64,000 nucleotides of DNA. Origin: Janthinobacterium psychrotolerans (lineage in GTDB: Bacteria > Pseudomonadota > Gammaproteobacteria > Burkholderiales > Burkholderiaceae_D). The notes beneath the pieces are model-generated. The model did not search any database and was not told the DNA's origin. It saw nothing but the letters and a program-made list of their open reading frames with translations. Positions 27,451-36,694 of the stretch are shown here, piece after piece. Position 1 is the first letter of the stretch. The number at the start of each line of letters is the position of its first letter. Where the stretch lies: contig NZ_LOCQ01000041.1 in the NCBI RefSeq assembly GCF_001677885.1, positions 22,215-86,214 of the forward strand. Reading direction: 5' to 3'. A program made the translations under genes and the position numbers.

Positions 27451-28059
27451 ATGAGCCTCGCACCCAATGAACAATTCGCCACCAACGTCTATTTCGACCG
27501 GACGTTCAACTGCGACGCCGCCAAGATCCTGCCTGGCGAGTACTACTTTACCAACAAGGACATGCTGATCGTCACAGTGCTCGGCTCCTGCGTGTCGGCC
27601 TGCATCCGCGACCGCGTCACGGGCCTGGGCGGCATGAACCATTTCATGCTGCCCGACGGCGGCAGCGACACCAGCAGCCCGATCTCGGCCTCGATGCGCT
27701 ATGGCACCTACGCCATGGAGATCCTGATCAACGACCTGCTGAAAGCGGGCGCCAGGCGCGAGAACATGGAAGCGAAAGTGTTCGGCGGCGGCGCCGTGCT
27801 GCGCGGCTTTACGGCGATTAACGTCGGCGAGCGCAATGCGGCCTTCGTCATCAACTACCTGAAGGCCGAAAAGATGCGCGTGGTGGCCGAAGACCTCAAC
27901 GACATCCACCCGCGCAAGGTGTACTTCTTCCCGCGCAGCGGCAAGGTGCTGGTGAAAAAGCTGATGCAGTCGCATAACGACACCCTGGCGCGCCGCGAGC
28001 TCGATTACGCCAGCCGCCTGAAGGTCGCTCCCGTGGGCGGATCGGTAGATTTGTTCTGA
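27451..28059 (+). CDS. cheD: Chemoreceptor glutamine deamidase CheD
   Basis: 202 residues. The catalytic Cys and His are in [19 protein letters not shown] and MNHFMLP, and the Thr in [35 protein letters not shown] is also typical. CheD deamidates receptor glutamines and in some species also helps CheC. Tight spacing with cheR and cheB indicates one operon. Confidence 0.97.
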   Translation: MSLAPNEQFATNVYFDRTFNCDAAKILPGEYYFTNKDMLIVTVLGSCVSACIRDRVTGLGGMNHFMLPDGGSDTSSPISASMRYGTYAMEILINDLLKAGARRENMEAKVFGGGAVLRGFTAINVGERNAAFVINYLKAEKMRVVAEDLNDIHPRKVYFFPRSGKVLVKKLMQSHNDTLARRELDYASRLKVAPVGGSVDLF

Positions 28060-28103
28060 CAAAGATCATGAGTAGAGGCCGGTATGGCCTGGAAGGGGAA
28101 TAA

Positions 28104-29183
28104 ATGAAGACCAAGGTACTGATCGTGGACGATTCGGCGCTGATCCGCAGCGTGATGTCGGAAATCGTCAACAGCCAGCCCGATATGGAAGTGGTGGGCA
28201 CGGCGCCGGATCCGCTGGTGGCGCGCGAGCTGATCAAGCAGACCAACCCGGACGTGCTGACGCTGGATGTCGAGATGCCGAAGATGGACGGTCTGGACTT
28301 CCTGGAAAAGCTGATGCGCCTGCGCCCGATGCCGGTGCTGATGGTGTCGTCGCTGACCGAGCGCGGTTCGGAAATCACCATGCGCGCGCTGGAACTGGGC
28401 GCGGTCGATTTCGTCACCAAGCCGAAGATCTCGATCCAGAGCGGCATGCGCGAATACAGCGAGATGATCGCCGATAAAATCCGCGCCGCCTCCAAGGCGC
28501 GTATCCGCGCCCGCACGATAGCACCGCATGGCGCGCCGGCTGCGCCTGGCACGGCGCCGTTGCCGGTCTTGCGCAATCCGCTGCTGTCGTCGGAAAAACT
28601 GATCATCGTCGGCGCCTCGACCGGCGGCACCGAAGCGATCCGCGAGTTCCTGATGCAGATGCCGTCGGACTGCCCCGGCATCCTGATCACCCAGCATATG
28701 CCGGAAGGCTTTACGCGCTCGTTTGCGCGCCGCCTCGATTCGCTGTGCAAGATCTCGGTGCAGGAAGCGGCCGGCGGCGAGCGGGTGCTGCCTGGCCACG
28801 CGTATATCGCCCCCGGCCACTCGCACCTGACCTTGACCCGCAGCGGCGCGAACTACATGACCAAGATCGACCAGGGCGAACCGGTCAACCGCCACCGTCC
28901 GTCGGTGGACGTGCTGTTCCGCTCCGCCGCCCAGTTCGCCGGCAAGAATGCGGTCGGCGTGATCCTGACCGGCATGGGCAAGGATGGCGCGCAAGGGATG
29001 CTGGAGATGAAGGCCGCGGGAGCGTATAATTTCGCTCAGGACGAAGCCAGTTGCGTGGTGTTCGGCATGCCGCGCGAAGCGATCGCCGTCGGCGCCACGC
29101 ATGAGGTCGGCGCCCTGACGGCGCTGCCCGGGATGGTGCTCGGATACCTGGCGGCCCATGGCATGCGCGCTTTGCGCGTGTAA
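28104..29183 (+). CDS. cheB: Chemotaxis response regulator protein-glutamate methylesterase CheB
   Basis: 359 residues: receiver domain with phospho-acceptor Asp55 ([12 protein letters not shown]), a linker, and a C-terminal methylesterase with the catalytic Ser in [13 protein letters not shown], His in [10 protein letters not shown] and Asp in [12 protein letters not shown]. It removes receptor methyl groups when phosphorylated by CheA. It follows cheD by 44 bp. Confidence 0.98.
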   Translation: MKTKVLIVDDSALIRSVMSEIVNSQPDMEVVGTAPDPLVARELIKQTNPDVLTLDVEMPKMDGLDFLEKLMRLRPMPVLMVSSLTERGSEITMRALELGAVDFVTKPKISIQSGMREYSEMIADKIRAASKARIRARTIAPHGAPAAPGTAPLPVLRNPLLSSEKLIIVGASTGGTEAIREFLMQMPSDCPGILITQHMPEGFTRSFARRLDSLCKISVQEAAGGERVLPGHAYIAPGHSHLTLTRSGANYMTKIDQGEPVNRHRPSVDVLFRSAAQFAGKNAVGVILTGMGKDGAQGMLEMKAAGAYNFAQDEASCVVFGMPREAIAVGATHEVGALTALPGMVLGYLAAHGMRALRV

Positions 29184-29330
29184 GCCACGTTTCCTATAAT
29201 GGATGGCAAGTTTTTTCGCTTAAAAGCAACGAAAATGCTATCCTACAACTTGCTGCCGTAGTGTCGACCATAATGTCGGCATTCATGTCGATATTATTAA
29301 CAAACCGCTACAGAAACAACGGAGTTATTC

Positions 29331-29729
29331 ATGGCTGATCCAAAGATGAAATTTTTAGTCGTCGACGATTTTTCGACGATGCGCCGCATTGTGCGGAATC
29401 TGTTGAAGGAACTCGGTTATGCCAACGTCGACGAGGCGGAAGACGGCGTGATGGGCCTGGCCAAGCTGCGCGCGGAATCGTTCGATTTCGTCGTCTCGGA
29501 CTGGAACATGCCGAATATGGACGGCCTGACCATGCTCCAGCATATCCGCGCCGATCCGGCACTGGCCAAGCTGCCGGTGCTGATGGTGACCGCTGAAGCC
29601 AAGAAGGAAAACATCATCGCGGCCGCGCAAGCGGGCGCCAGCGGCTATGTCGTCAAGCCATTCACGGCCGCGACGCTCGATGAAAAGCTGAACAAGATTT
29701 TCGAAAAACTGGAAAAAGCCGGCGCCTGA
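29331..29729 (+). CDS. cheY: Chemotaxis response regulator CheY (motor-type)
   Basis: 132 residues. The segment [11 protein letters not shown] around Asp57 is the same as in enteric CheY, as are [12 protein letters not shown] and [23 protein letters not shown]. This is therefore the likely flagellar-motor CheY that binds FliM. It stands 147 bp after cheB, so it may have its own promoter, and it ends in a strong terminator that closes the cluster. No cheZ follows, unlike in enteric bacteria. Confidence 0.97.
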   Translation: MADPKMKFLVVDDFSTMRRIVRNLLKELGYANVDEAEDGVMGLAKLRAESFDFVVSDWNMPNMDGLTMLQHIRADPALAKLPVLMVTAEAKKENIIAAAQAGASGYVVKPFTAATLDEKLNKIFEKLEKAGA

Positions 29730-29750
29730 TCAGGTCTGTTTGCTCCAATA

Positions 29751-29785
29751 AAAAAGCTGCCAGTGTGAACTGGCAGCTTTTTTTT
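29751..29785 (+). terminator. Rho-independent terminator after cheY
   Basis: GCTGCCAGT (29756-29764), loop GTGA, ACTGGCAGC (29769-29777), eight T. Perfect 9-bp stem; the A-run on the left makes it active in both directions. Confidence 0.92.
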
Positions 29786-29880
29786 CATCTGTCATATCGC
29801 CCCGTCACCTGCTTTTGACCTGTCAGCCGCTGTGCCCTCAGCGCCTGGGTCCGGTATTTTCATATGTTGTATCCATGAGA

Positions 29881-29907
29881 TTGCGCTGATTGCTAATCAT
29901 TGCGCAA
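29881..29907. promoter_or_regulatory. Near-perfect inverted repeat upstream of the lipoprotein gene
   Basis: TTGCGCTGATT (29881-29891) faces AATCATTGCGCAA (29895-29907), complementary apart from a 2-nt bulge. It lies about 30 bp upstream of the candidate promoter and could be an operator. Confidence 0.35.
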
Positions 29908-29934
29908 AGGAATTAAATATTTCCCAAAGTTAAC

Positions 29935-29963
29935 TTTACACGTCAAATAATTTGGCCCATGAT
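29935..29963 (+). promoter_or_regulatory. Candidate sigma-70 promoter of the lipoprotein gene
   Basis: TTTACA (29935-29940), 17-nt spacer, CATGAT (29958-29963). Five and four matches to the consensus hexamers. Confidence 0.4.
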
Positions 29964-30013
29964 CGATGCACTATTTCCCCTTTGTCCCCGACCCCGACAA
30001 GAAGGAGCGCAGC

Positions 30014-30502
30014 ATGCGCCGAGCCCCCGTATTATTCCTTGCCCTTGCCCTTGCCCTTGCCACGGCCCTGCTGGCCGCTTGCGGCGTGAGCGTTGAGCAG
30101 GCCGTGGTTGCGCCTGTCGCTGTCATCACGGAGGCGCCGCCGTCCGACACCCAGGAGGCCGCCGTGCAGCCGGCCACCGAGGACGAGGGTGATGGCAGGC
30201 ATGCCTATCTGCACCGCGTGGGTGGCCACGATTATGTCAGCCTGAACCGGAGCGGACCGCAGGGTGGTTTGCCCATCCGGACGGGGGCGCAGCGCCACGT
30301 GCGCGCCATCCGCCTGCTGGCCGCCGACCCGGCGCAGGCACGCGCCATGCTGCGCAGCCTGAGGTTGCCCGCGCATCAGCGCAAGCTGTGGGGTGGAGAA
30401 GAAATCGTGCTCGATACGGCCAGCTATGACATGCTGCAGGCGGCCCGCGGCAAGGGCAACACGCTGTATGCGGAACTCAGGCTGGTGGGAATGGAGAAGT
30501 AA
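30014..30502 (+). CDS. Lipoprotein of unknown function
   Basis: 162 residues with a lipoprotein signal peptide: MRRAP, a Leu/Ala core, and lipobox LLAAC with the lipidated Cys at about residue 25. AAGGAG lies 8 nt before the ATG. The mature part has an Ala/Pro/Glu-rich stretch and then a folded region with HAYLHRVGGHDYVSL and LWGGEEIVLDTASYDML; no family recognised. The signal-peptide core contains four tandem CTTGCC hexamers (30038-30061). Single-gene unit between two terminators. Confidence 0.75.
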   Translation: MRRAPVLFLALALALATALLAACGVSVEQAVVAPVAVITEAPPSDTQEAAVQPATEDEGDGRHAYLHRVGGHDYVSLNRSGPQGGLPIRTGAQRHVRAIRLLAADPAQARAMLRSLRLPAHQRKLWGGEEIVLDTASYDMLQAARGKGNTLYAELRLVGMEK

Positions 30503-30505
30503 AGA

Positions 30506-30531
30506 AAAGAAACGGGGCCGAATGGCCCCGT
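30506..30531 (-). terminator. Terminator of the scpA-panC operon (minus strand)
   Basis: ACGGGGCC (30512-30519), loop GAAT, GGCCCCGT (30524-30531). Read on the minus strand the stem is followed by TTTCTTTTCTTT, so it ends panC transcription. Confidence 0.8.
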
Positions 30532-30555
30532 CGAGGTGATGCGTGGAGCTGCGGC

Positions 30556-31407
<852 letters not shown>

Positions 31408-31451
31408 CTAAAACCCCGTTGTACGGTGGTCAGTGACAAGGGGTGATGATA

Positions 31452-32312
31452 TCAGGCCGGCGAATAGGCCAGCCGGACGTAAATGGGCGCAAACGGTTCG
31501 GCTTGCGTAATTTCGATCAGGGTTTCCTTGGCCAGTTCCAGCAGGGCCACGAAGTTGACCACCACCACCGGCACGCCGCCTTTGACATCGAACAGCTCGC
31601 CAAACTCGACGAAACGCGCGCTTTGCAAGCGGCGCAGGATGGCTGTCATGTGCTCGCGCACCGACAGTTCCTGGCGGCTGATGCGGTGATGCTGGGTCAG
31701 CTTGGCGCGTTTGAGCACATCGAGCCAGGCTTGCTGCAGGTCCACCGGCTCGACTTCGGGCCAGCTTGGGCTCAAGCTTTGCTCGATGAAGATCTGGGTG
31801 CGCACGAAGTCGCGCTCGAACTGCGGGATGGTGTTCAGGTCGTACGCGGCCAGCTTGATCTGCTCGTATTCGAGCAGGCGGCGCACCAGTTCGGCGCGCG
31901 GGTCGCCGCCGTCCTCTTCCACGTCGCTCTTGCGCGAGGGCAGCAGCATGCGCGACTTGATCTCGATCAGCATGGCCGCCATCAGCAGATACTCGGCCGC
32001 CAGTTCCAGGTTGCGCACGCGGATCTGGTCGACGTATTTCAGGTATTGCAGGGTGACCTGCGCCATCGGAATATCGAGAATATTGAAGTTCTGCTTGCGG
32101 ATCAGGTAGAGCAGCAAGTCGAGCGGGCCTTCGAACGCTTCGAGGAAGATTTCCAGCGCGTCCGGCGGAATATACAGATCCGTCGGCATGCGCAGCATCG
32201 GCTCGCCATACAGGCGGGCGATGGCCAGCGGATCGGGCGCGGGCGGCGCGATGACCTCGGCCACGTCAGGCACGGTGGTGCCTGGCGCGTCCGCCGGTTC
32301 TTCAGGCAACAT
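31452..32312 (-). CDS. scpA: Segregation and condensation protein A
   Basis: 286 residues. The kleisin N-terminal domain is clear: FLEAFEGPLDLLLYLIRKQNFNILDIPMAQVTLQYL, then AAEYLLMAAMLIEIKSRMLLP. A C-terminal winged-helix part binds the SMC head. With ScpB and Smc it condenses and separates chromosomes. The first ~45 residues are a Pro/Ala-rich extension beyond the usual start, so a start further inside is possible. It follows the DUF3460 gene by 23 bp; scpB is not in the window. Confidence 0.93.
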   Translation of the reverse strand: MLPEEPADAPGTTVPDVAEVIAPPAPDPLAIARLYGEPMLRMPTDLYIPPDALEIFLEAFEGPLDLLLYLIRKQNFNILDIPMAQVTLQYLKYVDQIRVRNLELAAEYLLMAAMLIEIKSRMLLPSRKSDVEEDGGDPRAELVRRLLEYEQIKLAAYDLNTIPQFERDFVRTQIFIEQSLSPSWPEVEPVDLQQAWLDVLKRAKLTQHHRISRQELSVREHMTAILRRLQSARFVEFGELFDVKGGVPVVVVNFVALLELAKETLIEITQAEPFAPIYVRLAYSPA

Positions 32313-32335
32313 CGTGCCGGTTCCAGCGGTGGCTG

Positions 32336-32545
32336 TTAGTTCTTGTTCTGGTACACGTAAGCTTGCTGCTTGACGGCCGAGGCCATCTGGCGGTCCTGCT
32401 CGTCAAGGCTGACGGGCGGCTTGTCCCACAGCAAGGCGCGGCCGGCGCGCTGGCCTTCTTCCATGGCCGGGTTCTTCGCTTTCAGTTCGGCGATGAACAG
32501 GGTGTGGTCCGAGACGTAGTTCATGTGTTTTGCAGGCAGTTTCAT
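32336..32545 (-). CDS. DUF3460 family small protein
   Basis: 69 residues. The signature YVSDHTLFIAELKAKNP and GRALLWDKPP are typical of DUF3460, a family of short proteins found mainly in Burkholderiales; function unknown. I chose the ATG at 32545 (GGAAG just upstream) over the GTG two codons before it. First gene of the run to scpA and panC. Confidence 0.85.
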   Translation of the reverse strand: MKLPAKHMNYVSDHTLFIAELKAKNPAMEEGQRAGRALLWDKPPVSLDEQDRQMASAVKQQAYVYQNKN

Positions 32546-32640
32546 GGTCACTTCCGAGTTAAATCAGCAAGCCGCATTTTACCGCGCCAGGCGGCGTGGC
32601 GGGGTATTCTGGCGGCCGGCTTGAAGGGGTTTTCTAAAAA

Positions 32641-33120
32641 TCAATAACGCAGCATGCGCCGCATGACCGAAGGCGGTGGTTCCGCCGGGTTGGCATGCGA
32701 ATATTCGAGTTCTTCTGCCAGTTCAAAACCGAAGGCGGCATAAAAATCGATCAGCTTGCCTTGATCCAGTCGCACGGCCAGCCGCAGTTCCTCGGCCTGG
32801 CACGACAGCGCATGGTGGATCACCGCTTCGAGCAAGTGCTGCGAGCAATGGTTGCCGCGCCAGGCCGGCAAGATGCCCATGCGCGAGATTTCCCAGATGG
32901 ACGGTTCGCTGTCGAGCGGCATGAAGCGCAGCGAACCGGCCGGCATGTCGTCGATCAGCAAAATAAAGCCGCCACCGCTGCGCAGGGTGCGCGCCACCTG
33001 TTCGGGCGTTTCAAGGTGGCCGCTGGACGACGCGGCCACCTTGCCGGCCCAGGCCGCGCGGGTCAGCCCGGCAATCAGGGCCGCATCGTCATCGCCCGCT
33101 TCACGCACCACGATATTCAT
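32641..33120 (-). CDS. GNAT-family N-acetyltransferase
   Basis: 159 residues with the GNAT fold: GGGFILLIDDMPAGSLRFMP (beta-strands 2-4), ISRMGILPAWRGNHCSQHLL (acetyl-CoA-binding loop, a variant of R/Q-x-x-G-x-G/A) and FYAAFGFELAEELEY near the C-terminus. Substrate unknown. It starts 9 bp after the metG stop, so both are co-transcribed; a link to translation quality control is possible but only inferred from this. Confidence 0.85.
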   Translation of the reverse strand: MNIVVREAGDDDAALIAGLTRAAWAGKVAASSSGHLETPEQVARTLRSGGGFILLIDDMPAGSLRFMPLDSEPSIWEISRMGILPAWRGNHCSQHLLEAVIHHALSCQAEELRLAVRLDQGKLIDFYAAFGFELAEELEYSHANPAEPPPSVMRRMLRY

Positions 33121-33129
33121 GAGGAGGCC

Positions 33130-35298
33130 TTAACGGATGCGCATGCCAGGTTCGGCGCCCGGCCACGGGTTCAAAATGTAAATGCCCGGATTGGCCTTTT
33201 CATCGGCGGCGGAGGCGGCCATCACCATGCCTTCGGACACGCCAAACTTCATCTTGCGCGGCGCCAGGTTGGCCACCAGCACCGTCAGCTTGCCGACCAG
33301 CTCTTCCGGCTTGTAAGCCGAACGGATGCCCGAGAACACATTGCGCAAACGGCCTTCGCCGGCGTCCAGGGTCAGGCGCAGCAGCTTGTCGGAGCCGTCG
33401 ACCAGTTCGCAGTTGACGATTTTGGCGATGCGCAGGTCGACCTTCAGGAAGTCGTCGATCTTGATCTCGGGCGCCAGTTCCTCGATGGCGGACGCTGGCG
33501 TGCTGGCCACCAGGGCCGGGGCCGCAGGAGCTGCATCGTTGGCGGCGTCAGCGGCAGTAGCCATTGCGGCAGCCTGTGGCGCATCGAACAGCGCTTCGAT
33601 CATCTTGGCGTCCATGCGCGTCATCAGGTGGCTGTAGGCGCCGATGGTGCGGCCCAGCATGCTGTGCGAGACGGCGTCGCCGAACACCTGCGTGTCGGCC
33701 CAGGTGAATTCGGCGTCGTTGAGGAAAGCAGCCACGTTCTTCGCCACGCCCGGCAATACCGGCGACAGCAAAATCGTCAGCTGGCGGAACAGGATCAGCG
33801 CGGTGGTGCACACATCGTGCAGCTCGGCCGTCTTTTCCGCGTCCTTGGCCAGTATCCACGGCTTGTTTTCGTCGACATACTGGTTGGTGATGTCGGCAAT
33901 TTCCATGATCTCGCGCAGGGCCTTGCCGAATTCGCGGTTTTCAAAGTGTCTGGCGATGCTGTCCTGGCGCTCGATGACGACGCCGTTGACGTCCTGCGTC
34001 AGCGCGCGGTTGATCCAGGTCTGTGCGCCTTCGGACAGGGCGGGGGCCAGCTTGCCGTCGAAACGCTTGGCGATAAAGCCGGCGCAGCGGCTGGCGATAT
34101 TGACGTATTTGCCGATCAAATCGCTATTGACGCGGGCGACGAAATCTTCGCCGTTGAAGTCCAGGTCTTCGACCTTCGAATTCAGTTTGAACGCTATGTA
34201 GTAGCGCAGCCACTCCGGGTTCATGCCCAGGTCCAGGTAGCGCAGCGGCGAGATGCCGGTGCCGCGCGACTTCGACATTTTTTCGTTGTTGACCGTCAGG
34301 AAGCCGTGCACATTGACTTTCAGTTTGTCGATCACCGGGTGATCGGCAAATTTCAGCATGGCGGGCCAGAACAGCAGATGGAAGGAAACGATGTCCTTGC
34401 CGATAAAGTGAATCTGTTCGGTGCCCGGGTCATTCAAAAAGGCCTCGAAATCGATGCCCTGCTTGTCGCAATAGTTTTTCAGGCTGGCCAGGTAGCCAAC
34501 CGGCGCGTCCATCCACACATAGAAGAACTTGCCCGGTGCATCGGGAATCGGGATGCCGAAGTAGGGCGCGTCGCGCGAGATATCCCAGTCGGCCAGCTTT
34601 TCACCGGCTTCGCCCAGCCATTCGCTGACCTTGTTGACCATTTCCGGCTGCAAGCGTCCCGGCGTGTTGAGCCAGTCTTTCAGAAATTCAAAGCAGCGCG
34701 GGTCGGACAATTTGAAGAAATACTGTTCCGACGGCTTCATCACCGGCGTGGCGTTGGTAAATACCGAGAACGGGTTGACCAGGTCGGTCGGCTGGTAGGC
34801 CGCGCCGCACACTTCGCAGTTGTCGCCGTACTGGTTTTTGGCGCCGCATTTCGGGCATTCGCCCTTGATATTGCGGTCGGCCAGGAACATGCCCTTGACC
34901 GGGTCGAAGAAACGGTCGACGGTCTTGGTGACGATCAGGCCGGTATCGCGCAGCTTGCGGTACAGCGACTGCGACAGGTCGACGTTTTCGGGCGAATCGG
35001 TTGAGTACCAGTTGTCAAAGGCGATATGAAAGCCGTCCAGGTACTGGGCGCGGCCGGCGGCGATATTGGCGACGAACTGCTGCGGCGTGATGCCTTCCTT
35101 TTCGGCGGCGATCATGATGGGCGTGCCGTGCGTATCGTCGGCGCCCACGAAGTGCACTTCACGGCCGGCGTCGCCATCGCGTTGCATTCGCTGAAAACGT
35201 ACCCAGATATCGGCCTGGATATATTCCATGATGTGGCCAATGTGAAAAGCGGCGTTTGCGTAAGGCAGGGCAGTGGTGACGAACAGCTTGCGAGTCAT
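33130..35298 (-). CDS. metG: Methionyl-tRNA synthetase
   Basis: 722 residues, class I synthetase. HIGH-type motif in [16 protein letters not shown], zinc knuckle [27 protein letters not shown], an anticodon-binding helical domain, and a C-terminal Trbp111-like tRNA-binding domain (from about 615, [19 protein letters not shown]). An Ala-rich linker of ~30 residues precedes that domain. The ATG at 35298 gives [15 protein letters not shown], the usual start. It is divergent from mrp and followed by a GNAT gene. Confidence 0.98.
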   Translation of the reverse strand: MTRKLFVTTALPYANAAFHIGHIMEYIQADIWVRFQRMQRDGDAGREVHFVGADDTHGTPIMIAAEKEGITPQQFVANIAAGRAQYLDGFHIAFDNWYSTDSPENVDLSQSLYRKLRDTGLIVTKTVDRFFDPVKGMFLADRNIKGECPKCGAKNQYGDNCEVCGAAYQPTDLVNPFSVFTNATPVMKPSEQYFFKLSDPRCFEFLKDWLNTPGRLQPEMVNKVSEWLGEAGEKLADWDISRDAPYFGIPIPDAPGKFFYVWMDAPVGYLASLKNYCDKQGIDFEAFLNDPGTEQIHFIGKDIVSFHLLFWPAMLKFADHPVIDKLKVNVHGFLTVNNEKMSKSRGTGISPLRYLDLGMNPEWLRYYIAFKLNSKVEDLDFNGEDFVARVNSDLIGKYVNIASRCAGFIAKRFDGKLAPALSEGAQTWINRALTQDVNGVVIERQDSIARHFENREFGKALREIMEIADITNQYVDENKPWILAKDAEKTAELHDVCTTALILFRQLTILLSPVLPGVAKNVAAFLNDAEFTWADTQVFGDAVSHSMLGRTIGAYSHLMTRMDAKMIEALFDAPQAAAMATAADAANDAAPAAPALVASTPASAIEELAPEIKIDDFLKVDLRIAKIVNCELVDGSDKLLRLTLDAGEGRLRNVFSGIRSAYKPEELVGKLTVLVANLAPRKMKFGVSEGMVMAASAADEKANPGIYILNPWPGAEPGMRIR

Positions 35299-35468
35299 GA
35301 TTGATGCACTTTTGGGATGGATAAACAAGCATTTTAACAGCGGAAACGCAATATGAGCAGATGCCGAGCAGTTGCAACCGCGCCATGTGGTGCATTTGTC
35401 TTTGCATGGCCATCGTAAGCGCCCCGCGCATTTGCGCTAAACTGCGGGCATCACACACGGAGAATCAC

Positions 35469-36557
35469 ATGAGCATCACAGCAGAAGACGTCAAGGCAGC
35501 CCTGGCGCAGGTTATTGATCCCAATACCAACAAAGATTTCGTTTCCAGCAAGACCGTCAGGAACCTGAAGGTAGACGGTGGCGATATTTCACTGGACATC
35601 GAACTGGGCTACCCTGCCAAAAGCCAGATCGACCTGATCCGCAAATCCGTGCTGGCCGCGCTGCGCGTGCTGCCCGGTGTCGGCAATGTCAGCGTCGGCG
35701 TGTCGTCGAAGATCATTTCGCACACGGTGCAGCGCGGCTTGAAACCGATGAGCAATGTCAAGAACATCATTGCCGTCGCCTCGGGCAAGGGCGGCGTCGG
35801 CAAGTCGACCACCGCCGTCAACCTGGCGCTGGCGCTGGCCGCCGAGGGCGCGTCGGTCGGCGTGCTGGACGCCGATATCTACGGTCCGTCGCAGCCGATG
35901 ATGCTGGGCATCAGCGGACAGCCGAAAACGCTGGACGGCAAGAGCATGGAGCCGATGGAAAACCACGGCCTGCAAGTGTCGTCGATCGGCTTCATGATCG
36001 ACCCGGACGAGCCGATGGTGTGGCGCGGCCCGATGGTCACGCAGGCCCTGCAGCAGTTGCTGGACCAGACCAACTGGCGCGACCTCGACTACCTGATCGT
36101 CGACATGCCGCCAGGTACCGGCGACATCCAGCTGACCCTGTCGCAAAAAGTGCCGGTCACCGGCGCCGTGATCGTCACCACGCCGCAGGACATCGCGCTG
36201 CTCGACGCGCGCAAGGGTCTCAAAATGTTTGAAAAAGTCGGCATTCCCATCCTCGGCGTGGTGGAAAACATGAGCACGCATATCTGCTCGAACTGCGGCC
36301 ATGCGGAAGAAATCTTCGGCGCCGGTGGCGGCGCCAAAATGTGTGCCGACTTCGGCGTGGAATTCCTCGGCGCCTTGCCTTTGACCATGGCGATCCGCCA
36401 GCAGACCGATTCGGGCACGCCCACCGTGGTGGCCGAACCGGACGGCCCGGTGGCCGTGATCTACAAGCAGATCGCGCGCACCATCGCCATCAAGGTGGCG
36501 GAGAAGGCGAAGGACATGACGAATAAATTCCCTAGTATCGTGATCAAGAACGATTGA
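35469..36557 (+). CDS. apbC: Iron-sulfur cluster carrier protein (Mrp/ApbC)
   Basis: 362 residues. An N-terminal MIP18/DUF59 domain (about 1-85) is followed by a P-loop ATPase with SGKGGVGKSTTAVN, DADIYGPSQP, DMPPGTGDIQLTL, and the cluster-binding CxxC in HICSNCGHAEE. It carries [4Fe-4S] clusters to target enzymes. GGAG lies 7 nt before the ATG at 35469. Divergent from metG, and ended by a strong terminator. Confidence 0.96.
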   Translation: MSITAEDVKAALAQVIDPNTNKDFVSSKTVRNLKVDGGDISLDIELGYPAKSQIDLIRKSVLAALRVLPGVGNVSVGVSSKIISHTVQRGLKPMSNVKNIIAVASGKGGVGKSTTAVNLALALAAEGASVGVLDADIYGPSQPMMLGISGQPKTLDGKSMEPMENHGLQVSSIGFMIDPDEPMVWRGPMVTQALQQLLDQTNWRDLDYLIVDMPPGTGDIQLTLSQKVPVTGAVIVTTPQDIALLDARKGLKMFEKVGIPILGVVENMSTHICSNCGHAEEIFGAGGGAKMCADFGVEFLGALPLTMAIRQQTDSGTPTVVAEPDGPVAVIYKQIARTIAIKVAEKAKDMTNKFPSIVIKND

Positions 36558-36575
36558 TCGACAACGTGCAGGGAC

Positions 36576-36608
36576 AATGCCGCGCCAGCAAGCGCGGCAT
36601 TTTTTTTG
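36576..36608 (+). terminator. Rho-independent terminator after apbC
   Basis: ATGCCGCG (36577-36584), loop CCAGCAAG, CGCGGCAT (36593-36600), then T-run to 36607. Confidence 0.9.
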
Positions 36609-36656
36609 TCCGAGTAAAACAAGATCAGCATGGTATCTTTACCTGGATTTACATAT

Positions 36657-36675
36657 AATAATAAGAATCATTCGC
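36657..36675. promoter_or_regulatory. Fur box upstream of the TonB receptor
   Basis: aataataagaatcattcgc matches the 19-bp Fur consensus GATAATGATAATCATTATC at about 14 positions. It is 20 bp before the receptor ATG. Confidence 0.6.
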
Positions 36676-36694
36676 AACTACGTAAAGATGCTTC

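Noticed and set aside
24854..27463. 869-codon minus-strand open frame
   Set aside because: Antisense to the MCP and cheR genes, Ser-rich low complexity; both sense genes are certain.
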